Positions 55,753 to 63,216 of a stretch of DNA of 64,000 nucleotides are shown here, piece by piece. The translations under genes and the position numbers were made by a program. The notes beneath the pieces were generated by a model that saw nothing but the letters and a program-made list of their open reading frames with translations, did no database searches and was not told the origin of the DNA. Positions within the stretch are counted from its first letter, which is position 1; each line of letters starts with the position of its first letter. This stretch comes from VFKU01 sp964411925 (lineage in GTDB: Bacteria; Hydrogenedentota; Hydrogenedentia; Hydrogenedentales; GCA-2746185): positions 1 through 64,000 of the forward strand of contig CAYPNI010000002.1 in the NCBI GenBank assembly GCA_964411925.1. Reading direction: 5' to 3'.

Positions 55753-57708
55753 ATGGGCCGTCAGGAACGTCGAGGCGTCTCGGCGGCACGCGATCGCCAA
55801 CCTCGCGCCTTCGTTGGGCTGACGGGGACGGACCCAGGCAATCGGAGCACTTACTTGTCCCCGGCTGATACGAATACCCCGTCCGAAGCGGTTGCGGACC
55901 GTGGCGCGATTGGGCCGCGTCAGTTCCCGCCGCTGGCGATTGCGGTGTTGATCTCATTGCTCACCGCGGCGCTCTTTAGCCGGGCGCTGACCTGCGACTT
56001 CGTGGACTTCGATGACGATCTCTACGTGACAGGGAACGCGCGGGTTCAGGAGGGGCTCACGCCGGAGACGTTCGCGTGGGTCTGGTCGGCAACTGTCGGG
56101 GTGCAGTGGTACCCACTGACGTTGATGTCGCATCTGTTCGACGTGTCACTGTTCGGTTTGGATCCCGCCGGCCATCACGCGACGAGCGTTGCCTTGCACG
56201 CACTGAACGCGGGGCTGCTTTTCATGGCGTTGCGCGCGCTGACGGGCCACGCCTGGCCAAGCGCGATTGTCGCCGCGCTGTTCGCGGTACACCCGTTGCG
56301 TGTCGAATCCGTCGCATGGATCGCCGAGCGCAAGGATGTGCTGAGCGGCCTGTTCTGGATGCTGGGGCTCTGGGCCTACGCCGGGTATGGCCGGGCGCCG
56401 CGGGTGGGCGGTTATTTGCTGGTGCTGCTGGTGTTTGCCTGCGGGCTGATGTCCAAGCCGATGGTGGTCACGTTTCCGTGCGTGTTGTTGCTCCTGGACT
56501 ATTGGCCGCTCCAGCGGATGACGGTCGGGCCAGGGCAGCGGATACGGCGCGTGGGTTTCCTGGTGGCCGAGAAGTTACCTCTTTTCGCATTGGCGGCCGC
56601 GGCAGGCGTGGCTACCGTGCTCACGCAGTCGGCGGGCGGTGCGATGGCCTCCTGGGATGCGTCGCCGCTGTGGACGCGAATTCTGAATGCGCTTGGTGCG
56701 TATGCGGTGTACGTTTGGCAGACGGTTTGGCCGGCGAACTTGGCGGTGACGTATCCGATGCCGCCGGCGGGATTGCTCGAGACGCGGGCGCTGGCCGGCC
56801 TGCTGTTGATCGCGGGGTGTTCGGGGCTGGCTTGGTACGCGAGGGCGGCTCGACCGTACCTGTTGGTCGGCGGCCTTTGGTATCTCGGAACGCTCGTACC
56901 CGTCATTGGGCTCGTGCAGGTGGGGGCGCAGTCGCACGCGGACCGGTACACGTATCTGCCCCAGATCGGTCTGTTCGTCGCGCTCGTGTGGCTCGCGCGC
57001 GACATCTCATCGCGCAAGCCGGCCCTGCAACGCCTGGCGGCAGGCACGGCGGGCGTAGTTATGGTTGCATATGGTGCAATCACCGCGATTCAGATTGGGT
57101 CGTGGGAAACGAGCGAGACCTTGTTTGCCCGTGCGCTGGCGGTAACGACGGAAAACGCGCGGGCGGAAAATGGGTATGGACGTGCCTTGCTCGATTCGGG
57201 GCACGCTGCGGAATCCGTCCCGTACATGAGCGAAGCGACGCGCATCGAGCCGGGTTTTGTGTACGGCTGGCGGGATCTCGCGCGGGCTCAGCTGGAGGCC
57301 GGGGACGCCGCAGCAGCGCTGGAGACGGCGGACGCCTCGCTGATCCGGTTCCCTGAAAATGCGGGTCTACTGTCCGTATCTGGGCGGGCCGCGTTGAGCC
57401 TCGGCTTCCCGGACCATGCCGTGGGGCGTTTCGAACAATTCGTGGCGCTCGAACCGGAGAGCGTGGCGGGTTGGGTAAACCTCGGCATCGGCTATGGGCA
57501 GCTGGGGAAATGGGAAGCCGCCCGTCGCAGCCTCGACCGGGCTGTCTCACTGGATCGAAGCAACGTCGACGCCCTGTACAATCTGGGAGCTTTGCACTTG
57601 GCGGTTGGCGAACGGGAACCGGCGCGCGAACGGTTCAGGGAGGTCTTGCGGCTGAACCCCGAATACGTTGCCGCCCGAGAACAGTTGGCCGCGCTTGAAG
57701 ATGGGTAG
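55753..57708 (+). CDS. TMTC-like membrane glycosyltransferase with TPR repeats
   Basis: The 651-residue protein has about ten membrane segments in its N-terminal two thirds and TPR repeats (FEQFVALEPESVAGWVNLGI, DALYNLGALHLAVGEREPA) at the C-terminus. FVDFDDDLYVTGNARVQEGLT, HPLRVESVAWIAERKDVLSG and DYWPLQRM are typical of bacterial TMTC-like proteins, relatives of O-mannosyltransferases that use polyprenyl-phosphate sugars. The ATG at 55753 is preferred; TTG at 55855 behind GGAG is the alternative. It follows the sulfatase-like gene by four bases, suggesting that they act on the same extracytoplasmic glycan or protein. Confidence 0.82.
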   Translation: MGRQERRGVSAARDRQPRAFVGLTGTDPGNRSTYLSPADTNTPSEAVADRGAIGPRQFPPLAIAVLISLLTAALFSRALTCDFVDFDDDLYVTGNARVQEGLTPETFAWVWSATVGVQWYPLTLMSHLFDVSLFGLDPAGHHATSVALHALNAGLLFMALRALTGHAWPSAIVAALFAVHPLRVESVAWIAERKDVLSGLFWMLGLWAYAGYGRAPRVGGYLLVLLVFACGLMSKPMVVTFPCVLLLLDYWPLQRMTVGPGQRIRRVGFLVAEKLPLFALAAAAGVATVLTQSAGGAMASWDASPLWTRILNALGAYAVYVWQTVWPANLAVTYPMPPAGLLETRALAGLLLIAGCSGLAWYARAARPYLLVGGLWYLGTLVPVIGLVQVGAQSHADRYTYLPQIGLFVALVWLARDISSRKPALQRLAAGTAGVVMVAYGAITAIQIGSWETSETLFARALAVTTENARAENGYGRALLDSGHAAESVPYMSEATRIEPGFVYGWRDLARAQLEAGDAAAALETADASLIRFPENAGLLSVSGRAALSLGFPDHAVGRFEQFVALEPESVAGWVNLGIGYGQLGKWEAARRSLDRAVSLDRSNVDALYNLGALHLAVGEREPARERFREVLRLNPEYVAAREQLAALEDG

Positions 57709-57753
57709 TCCGGGGAAAGTGAGCGCTGCAAATCTTGTCCAAAATCGACCCAG

Positions 57754-58413
57754 ATGACGATGGAGTGTCTTTCGATGCGCGATAGAGTTTCAATTTGCTA
57801 CGTGTTGGTCCTCTTCGGGTTCGCCCTGATCGGCTGCGAGGCTCCGCTCGATTACGCCGATAGCGGGGAGTCGAAATCGGCGGATGGGCGGACGGCAGAT
57901 GGGTCCGCATTGCCGGATGAGTCGACATTGAAGGCGTGGGCACAAGAGTTGGGCGAATCAGAACTGCGAAAACTTGCGGCGGCGGAAATGATTTACCGGA
58001 ACGCCGTATTCGAACACCTTCTCGAGGGGGATTTGAGCGTCAGCTGCACGTACATGAAACTTTACCGGCAGTTCCGCGAATTCGAAGTCGTGGACATTGC
58101 TCGATCGGAGTCGATTCTTCGTCCTGTCCGGTATACGATACGCTACGACTACGATTTGCTTGGAACGAGCACAGAGCATCAATCGCGGGTTAGGGACTTG
58201 AGCCTGGCACGCGAGGCGGCGTCGGATATGTATTTCAGCAAGATTACGGAAGATAGTCTGACCCGTACTTACGATTCCGACGGTATCGGCCGCCCGGTCA
58301 ACAATTACCCACCGCAGCTGGAAAGGCCGAATTATTGGCAGTATCAGACCCGAGTCGAGTTTTTCGGCCATCGCTGGTCACTGGCAGATGTGAGCCAGTT
58401 CGCCGTCCAATAG
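57754..58413 (+). CDS. Lipoprotein of unknown function
   Basis: The 219-residue protein has a lipobox (LVLFGFALIGC); an in-frame ATG at 57775 gives the more standard leader MRDRVSICYV. The mature part has a helical segment (LKAWAQELGESELRKLAAAE) and a beta-rich second half with several aromatic pairs (IRYDYDLLG, NYWQYQTRVEFFGHRWSL). The family is unknown to me. It follows the TMTC-like gene by 45 bases and may belong to the same transcript. Confidence 0.6.
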   Translation: MTMECLSMRDRVSICYVLVLFGFALIGCEAPLDYADSGESKSADGRTADGSALPDESTLKAWAQELGESELRKLAAAEMIYRNAVFEHLLEGDLSVSCTYMKLYRQFREFEVVDIARSESILRPVRYTIRYDYDLLGTSTEHQSRVRDLSLAREAASDMYFSKITEDSLTRTYDSDGIGRPVNNYPPQLERPNYWQYQTRVEFFGHRWSLADVSQFAVQ

Positions 58414-58425
58414 CGTCCCCGGAAC

Positions 58426-58454
58426 TTGACAGGTCACGTACCGTATGCTACGCT
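58426..58454 (+). promoter_or_regulatory. Strong sigma-70 promoter
   Basis: TTGACA at 58426-58431 and TACGCT at 58449-58454 are separated by exactly 17 bases. It starts 13 bases after the lipoprotein stop and gives a leader of about 220 bases before the small exported protein gene at 58680. Confidence 0.7.
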
Positions 58455-58679
58455 TCGCTAAATTGATCGGTTGGGCCTTGTCGGGTTGACAGGGATTGCT
58501 TGGGGAGGAGTGATCGCCACATTTCACCATCACCACACGCTGGAACGGAATTATCCTTTTACGGGGTAGAGAGTCGGGGCGTTCGCGGGGCTTGGTGACG
58601 GAAAATCAGGGCGGTTTCTTCTTCATAGGGCGAAATCAGCCGAATCAAGACCCTATCGAGGGAGGAGGTGAAAGAATCT

Positions 58680-59120
58680 ATGAAGAAGATCGCAATCTTC
58701 GCGGCCGTGATGGTAGTTGGCGCGGGCGTCGCTCTCGCGAGCACGCTTAACGTTCCGTTCTTCCTCGACAACCAGTCCAACAACGCGGGCTCGACCGGCG
58801 TTGTGGGTCGTATCGGCGTCAAGGAAGGCAGCGGTTCGGACCAGACGATTACCGTCATCTACACCGCGTTGAGCTCGAGCGGCACGCCGACGGACCAGAC
58901 GGTCACGTTCGTACTGGGCGCGAACCAGCAGGTTCGCTGGAACCCGGTGCAGAGCAACTCGGCGGAGGCCAGCGGTGCGGGTTCGGCAGTGCCGAACATG
59001 AGCATCGCCGGTCGTACGGCGGGTAGCGCGAAAGTCATCGGTACGTCGATCTCCGGTAACTACTCGGAAATCGACTTGTCGCGTAGCTCGACGTCGATGC
59101 ACGTGCTCCTTCCGCTCTAA
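58680..59120 (+). CDS. Small exported protein, probably abundant
   Basis: The 146-residue protein has a signal peptide (MKKIAIFAAVMVVGAGVALAS) and a mature part rich in Ser, Thr, Gly, Asn and Ala with alternating hydrophobic residues (VVGRIGVKEGSGSDQTITVIY, VTFVLGANQQVRW), as in beta-rich surface or adhesin-like proteins. It has no cysteine. A near-consensus AGGAGGTG lies nine bases before the ATG. Strong promoter, strong binding site and strong terminator suggest high expression. The family was not recognised. Confidence 0.78.
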   Translation: MKKIAIFAAVMVVGAGVALASTLNVPFFLDNQSNNAGSTGVVGRIGVKEGSGSDQTITVIYTALSSSGTPTDQTVTFVLGANQQVRWNPVQSNSAEASGAGSAVPNMSIAGRTAGSAKVIGTSISGNYSEIDLSRSSTSMHVLLPL

Positions 59121-59170
59121 TCGAGACATCACATTCGCTGGTTAGCGAGCGAGCCTGGAAAAAGTTTTTA

Positions 59171-59209
59171 AGGCGGGTATGTCGTGAGACATGCCCGCCT
59201 AGTTTTTTT
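59171..59209 (+). terminator. Strong intrinsic terminator
   Basis: AGGCGGGTATGTC at 59171-59183 pairs with GACATGCCCGCCT at 59188-59200 (one wobble), with a four-base loop GTGA, followed by a seven-T run at 59203-59209. It ends the unit of the small exported protein. Confidence 0.88.
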
Positions 59210-59254
59210 GTCGGCGGGGATTCGGCGTCAGGGGGACTGGCCCGGGCTATCGAA

Positions 59255-60862
59255 TCAGGCGGGTTTGCGGGTGACCACGGACGGGATGATTCGCGTGCGC
59301 AACAGCAAGAACTCGATGCTGTCGATGAGGGCTTCATAGGACGCAGCAATGATGTTCTCGGAGACGCCGACGGTGTACCAGGCGTCCCTGGCGTCGCCGG
59401 ACTCGATCAAGACCCGGGTTTTGGCGCGCGTGCCCGATCGGCTGTCCAGGATGCGGACCTTGTAATCCTCGAGTTTGAGATCCGAAATCTCCGGATACGT
59501 TTCCAATAGGGCCTTGCGCAAGGCCTTGTCCAATGCGTCTACCGGGCCCTCGCCCTCGGCAGCCGTATGCATCCTCTGACCGCTCGGCAGGATGAGTTTG
59601 ATGGTCGCCTCCGAGACGTTTTCGCCGTTGTGTATGCGGCCCGAAACGCTGGTGTGGAACCCGTCCACGGTGAAGAACGGCTGGTGCATTCCCAGCGTCC
59701 GGCGAATCAGCAACTCGAGTGAGGCGTCCGCGCCTTCGTATTCGTAGCCTTCGCTCTCGAGGTTCTTGATGTGGTCGAGGATTCGGCGGGTGACCGGGGC
59801 GTGACGGTCGAGCTCGATGCCGAACTCTTTGGCCTTCTCGAGCACGCTGGAGCGACCCGCGACTTCGCTGACGGGGATGTGCGTCCGGTTGCCCACGAGG
59901 ACGGGGTCGATGTGTTCGTAGCTCGACTTGACCTTGCGCACGGCGTCCGCGTGCATGCCGCCCTTGTGCGTGAATGCGTCCCGGCCGACGAACGGATCGG
60001 AGTCGCGCGGAACCATGTTGGCCAGTTCGGCGACGAGGTGGCTCAGAGACGTGAGGCCGGCGAGTTGAGCCGGGGCAATGACCTCGCATCCCATCTTGAG
60101 CTGAAGGATGGGCACGATCGAGCACAAGTTGGCGTTGCCCGTTCGCTCGCCGTAGCCATTGATGGTTCCCTGTACCTGTACGGCGCCTTCGCGGACGGCG
60201 CGAACGCTGTTGGCGACGCCGCAGCCGCAGTCGTTGTGGGCGTGGATGCCCAGGGGAGTATCGGGCACGGCAGCGCGGACGCGGTGCATGGCGCCGGCGA
60301 TCTCCTCGGGCAAGCGGCCGCCGTTGGTGTCGCAGAGAATGAGGATCTCCGCACCGGCGCTGCGCGCCCGCTGAAGGACGGCGAGCGCATAGTCGGCGTC
60401 CTCGGCGAACCCGTCGAAGAAATGCTCGGCGTCGAAAAAGACGCGCCGGCCGTTCGACTTGAGATACTCAACTGAGTCTGCTATCAGGGCCAGATTCTCG
60501 TCCAGCGTGACCCGCAAGACTTCTCGCGCCTGGGTGGGGGAAGACTTGGCGAAAATGGTGACCACGTCGGTGCGCGCGCTGAGAAGCGCCGCGAGATTGC
60601 CATCGTCTTCCGGGGCGACGCTGGGGTGGCGCGTGCTTCCGAAGGCCGCCATTTTCGAAGTTTTGAGGCCGAGGTCGCGCGCGCGTTCGAAGAGTTCGAC
60701 GGCCTTGGGGTTCGAGCCAGGCTGGCCTCCTTCGATGTAGGCGGCGCCGAACGCGTCGAGCGCCTTGACGACGCGGAGCTGGTCCTCGGGCGAGAACTTG
60801 ATTCCGGGGCCCTGGGCGCCATCGCGAAGCGTGACGTCGTAGATGTCGACTTTTTGGGCCAC
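59255..60862 (-). CDS. cimA: (R)-citramalate synthase
   Basis: The enzyme condenses acetyl-CoA and pyruvate to citramalate, the first step of the threonine-independent route to isoleucine. The 535 residues match CimA of the LeuA-like family: VTLRDGAQGPGIKFS (typical of CimA; the DLRDG signature of the HMGL domain), GIHAHNDCGCGVANSV, GTINGYGERTGNANL, then a C-terminal regulatory LeuA dimer domain from about residue 395. A GTG at 60862 is the start. The apgM gene follows upstream on the same strand, 41 bases away. Confidence 0.93.
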   Translation of the reverse strand: MAQKVDIYDVTLRDGAQGPGIKFSPEDQLRVVKALDAFGAAYIEGGQPGSNPKAVELFERARDLGLKTSKMAAFGSTRHPSVAPEDDGNLAALLSARTDVVTIFAKSSPTQAREVLRVTLDENLALIADSVEYLKSNGRRVFFDAEHFFDGFAEDADYALAVLQRARSAGAEILILCDTNGGRLPEEIAGAMHRVRAAVPDTPLGIHAHNDCGCGVANSVRAVREGAVQVQGTINGYGERTGNANLCSIVPILQLKMGCEVIAPAQLAGLTSLSHLVAELANMVPRDSDPFVGRDAFTHKGGMHADAVRKVKSSYEHIDPVLVGNRTHIPVSEVAGRSSVLEKAKEFGIELDRHAPVTRRILDHIKNLESEGYEYEGADASLELLIRRTLGMHQPFFTVDGFHTSVSGRIHNGENVSEATIKLILPSGQRMHTAAEGEGPVDALDKALRKALLETYPEISDLKLEDYKVRILDSRSGTRAKTRVLIESGDARDAWYTVGVSENIIAASYEALIDSIEFLLLRTRIIPSVVTRKPA

Positions 60863-60903
60863 GGCGGTCTATAAGCCTCGGGAATGGGCGTAAAAACGGG
60901 GCA

Positions 60904-62133
60904 TTATGCCACAGGCTGGGCCGCCAACTCGCGTTGCCGGATCATCGCGGGGACCAGTTCGAAACCCTTGGGGAAGAGGACGCCGGCGCGCGCGGCTTCG
61001 CGCTCGTGATACTCCGTGAGACCGTTGGCGACGATTCCGGGACCATACAGAACGAACGGAACGGGGCCGGGCGCGTGCGTGCGCGAGGCGATCGAGGTCA
61101 CATGGTCGGGTGCGATGACGACGCGCACATCCCCACGATCGCGGGCGAAGTCGAGGCACGGCGCAACCACCTTCGCGTCGAAATCCTCGATCGCCTGCAG
61201 CTTGAGATCGGCACGGCCTTGATGGGCGGTCTCGTCGGGCGCTTCGACGTGGAGATAGGCGAAATCGTGGCGGTCGAGCGCCCGCAGGGCGGCGTCGACT
61301 TTTCCGTCGTAATTCGTGTCCAGATAACCGGTTACGCCTGGCACCCGGAGCACCTCGAAACCGGCGCAGTGACCGATTCCGTTGACGAGGTCCACGGCCG
61401 AAACGACGGCACCGGAGATGCCGAACCGGTCCCGGTAGGGGGCGAGCCGAGGCGCGCCGCCCTGTCCCCAGAGCCAGATGCTGGTGGCCGGTAAGTGGCC
61501 CGCGTCGATGCGCCGGCCATGGAGCGGATGGGCGGCGAGGACCCCGCGCGAGGCGTCCATCAGGTCTAGAATTATAGAACTATTGTTTCCGTTTGGTATA
61601 TAGTTAGAATACTCTTGATCTGTTATATCATGAGGCGGGGTGCACCGGAGCGCGCGCAGGTCCGCGAGTGCGGCGCGATCGGCGCGGATAAGACATAGGT
61701 TCCGGTAGCTGACCCCGGGGACGAAGCGGATGTCGGGCGTGCCGAGGGACTCATTGAGCGCGCCGATGAGTTCGCGCGACTCCTCCGAGGTGATATGATC
61801 GGCGGTGAAATCCTTCATTCGGCCGTCCGCGAGCGTGACGAGATTGCAGCGGAAGACCAGTTCGTCGTCGCCGGGGACGATTCCCTGGTTGGCGGCCTCG
61901 AGCGGTGCGCGGCCGGTGAACGATTCGGCTGGGTCATAGCCGAAGCACGAGAGGTTTCCGATGTCGCTGCCGGCGGCGAACCCGTCCGGGATCGGGCAGA
62001 AGAGTCCCGAGATTCCCTCGCGGGCGGCCCGGTCCATCGCTGGCGTGTTGGCCGCTTCGAGTGGTGTGCGGTTGCCTAGTTCTGCGAGGGGGAAATCGGC
62101 CATGCCGTCGCCGAGCAGTACGATGAACTTCAC
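60904..62133 (-). CDS. apgM: 2,3-bisphosphoglycerate-independent phosphoglycerate mutase, ApgM type
   Basis: This enzyme interconverts 3- and 2-phosphoglycerate in glycolysis. The 409 residues have the archaeal-type (ApgM) layout: VLLGDGMADFP at the start, GSDIGNLSCFGYDP with the probable Ser nucleophile, HVEAPDETAHQG and VVIAPDHVT. It is the type that lacks the large insertion of bacterial GpmI. Bases 61566-61632 (residues about 168-190) are unusually A+T-rich for this gene, although the encoded residues (DITDQEYSNYIPNGNNSS) still fit the family. GTG at 62133 is the start. Confidence 0.9.
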   Translation of the reverse strand: MKFIVLLGDGMADFPLAELGNRTPLEAANTPAMDRAAREGISGLFCPIPDGFAAGSDIGNLSCFGYDPAESFTGRAPLEAANQGIVPGDDELVFRCNLVTLADGRMKDFTADHITSEESRELIGALNESLGTPDIRFVPGVSYRNLCLIRADRAALADLRALRCTPPHDITDQEYSNYIPNGNNSSIILDLMDASRGVLAAHPLHGRRIDAGHLPATSIWLWGQGGAPRLAPYRDRFGISGAVVSAVDLVNGIGHCAGFEVLRVPGVTGYLDTNYDGKVDAALRALDRHDFAYLHVEAPDETAHQGRADLKLQAIEDFDAKVVAPCLDFARDRGDVRVVIAPDHVTSIASRTHAPGPVPFVLYGPGIVANGLTEYHEREAARAGVLFPKGFELVPAMIRQRELAAQPVA

Positions 62134-62220
62134 GATGGTCGGGTCCTCTTATGGGGTGTTGGGAGGTGGCTAATCTACGTATTTCGAGAGGCACGGTGCA
62201 AGGTTTTCTGCGGGTGATCG

Positions 62221-62907
62221 ATGTCTGCGAACTGGCCTAAGACGCTGGCCGCCCTGCGCCTGCTGAGAGATTGCTGCCCGATTCCCGCGGAGGACGAGTA
62301 TTTGGGGTTTTGCGATCGGTACCAGCAGCTTTGTTCCACGTGGAACCCAGCCGCAAAGCTCCTGTCCAAGATCGACATTGAGAACCGGTTCGACGCGCAT
62401 ATTTCAGACTCGCTGAGTCTACTTCCGTACGTTCGGGCCGCGATCAGCGCCGGCGTGCAAGAGTATGTCGATATCGGACCTGGAGCCGGGTTCCCCGCGG
62501 TGCCCATTCTGGCGGCTGGCATCGAAGTCCAGACTCGCCTGATCGAAAGGAGTGCCAAGAAGTGCGAGTTCTTGGGACTGGCCGTCGCACGCCTCGGACT
62601 TGCAGCGGTCTCGCTTGTTCAGGCGGAGTATCCGCACTACGCCGCAACCAGCAGCCCGAAGGTCTATACAGCTCGAGCGACAGACAATCCTGATACGCTC
62701 GATGAGCGACTAATGGAGCGTCTGCTCGACACTGACCTATACCTTGCCCAGCGGGCGGTGAACGTGACACGTTCCGGGCTGAGCTCATTCAAAATTCAAG
62801 ATGCGTTCGATCGGCATTCACTCCGCCGATCGGAATTGTATGTCGTGAGTCAGACGACGATGATTGAGAGGTTCCACGTGGAACCTGTCCTTCTACCCTT
62901 CCGCTGA
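62221..62907 (+). CDS. rsmG: 16S rRNA (guanine-527-N7)-methyltransferase (divergent)
   Basis: RsmG (GidB) transfers a methyl group from S-adenosylmethionine to G527 of 16S rRNA. The 228 residues have LLSKIDIENRFDAHISDSLSL, the SAM loop VDIGPGAGFPAVPI and the following strand TRLIERSAKKCEFL, all typical of the family. The C-terminal half (TARATDN) is diverged from the usual SRA motif. The gene carries two parS-like palindromes at codons about 38 and 218. rsmG next to parS and the origin is common in bacteria, which supports the reading of the following region. Confidence 0.85.
   Translation: MSANWPKTLAALRLLRDCCPIPAEDEYLGFCDRYQQLCSTWNPAAKLLSKIDIENRFDAHISDSLSLLPYVRAAISAGVQEYVDIGPGAGFPAVPILAAGIEVQTRLIERSAKKCEFLGLAVARLGLAAVSLVQAEYPHYAATSSPKVYTARATDNPDTLDERLMERLLDTDLYLAQRAVNVTRSGLSSFKIQDAFDRHSLRRSELYVVSQTTMIERFHVEPVLLPFR
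62332..62347. promoter_or_regulatory. parS-like site 1
   Basis: TGTTCCACGTGGAACC contains the 14-bp palindrome GTTCCACGTGGAAC (62333-62346), the parS core known from Pseudomonas, where ParB binds and spreads. It lies inside rsmG (codons Cys-Ser-Thr-Trp-Asn). Confidence 0.72.
62870..62885. promoter_or_regulatory. parS-like site 2
   Basis: GGTTCCACGTGGAACC is a perfect 16-bp palindrome that includes the same 14-bp parS core. It lies in the last 13 codons of rsmG, 538 bases after site 1. Confidence 0.75.
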
Positions 62908-63216
62908 GTCATGCACTCGCGAAAACTATCCACAGCGCGATCCCGTCCACCGCGGCTATACAGAGGGGTCGGTTTTTCACCATGCCACAACGAACGGAAT
63001 CCAACACCGGTGTCAGAAGGAAAGCCCGACGCGGCCCGACTTATCCACAAACCGTCCACGAGAACGCTGATTCCGAGAGAACATGACTCGATCGGAGCGA
63101 AATCGATGCATTCGTAACCTATATAACTATCTCTATATAGTTCGCGATTGCCTTCCCGACCGCCTCCTTGTGATTCAATGCCCGTTCGCGACCTGCGAAC
63201 GAAGGAGGATGCATCC
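62908..63216. other. Intergenic region with DnaA-box-like sequences (possible oriC)
   Basis: The gap between rsmG and the VOC gene has no coding potential that I could support. It contains a perfect DnaA box TTATCCACA at 63041-63049, a one-mismatch box CTATCCACA at 62926-62934, a weaker CTATACAGA at 62956-62964, and an A+T-rich stretch (63117-63141) with CTATATA and TATATAG as a possible unwinding element. The inverted repeat CGTTCGC/GCGAACG at 63183-63201 precedes the VOC gene. Two parS-like sites lie just upstream. No dnaA, dnaN or parAB is in the window and I see no clear GC-skew flip, so an origin is a hypothesis. Confidence 0.4.
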
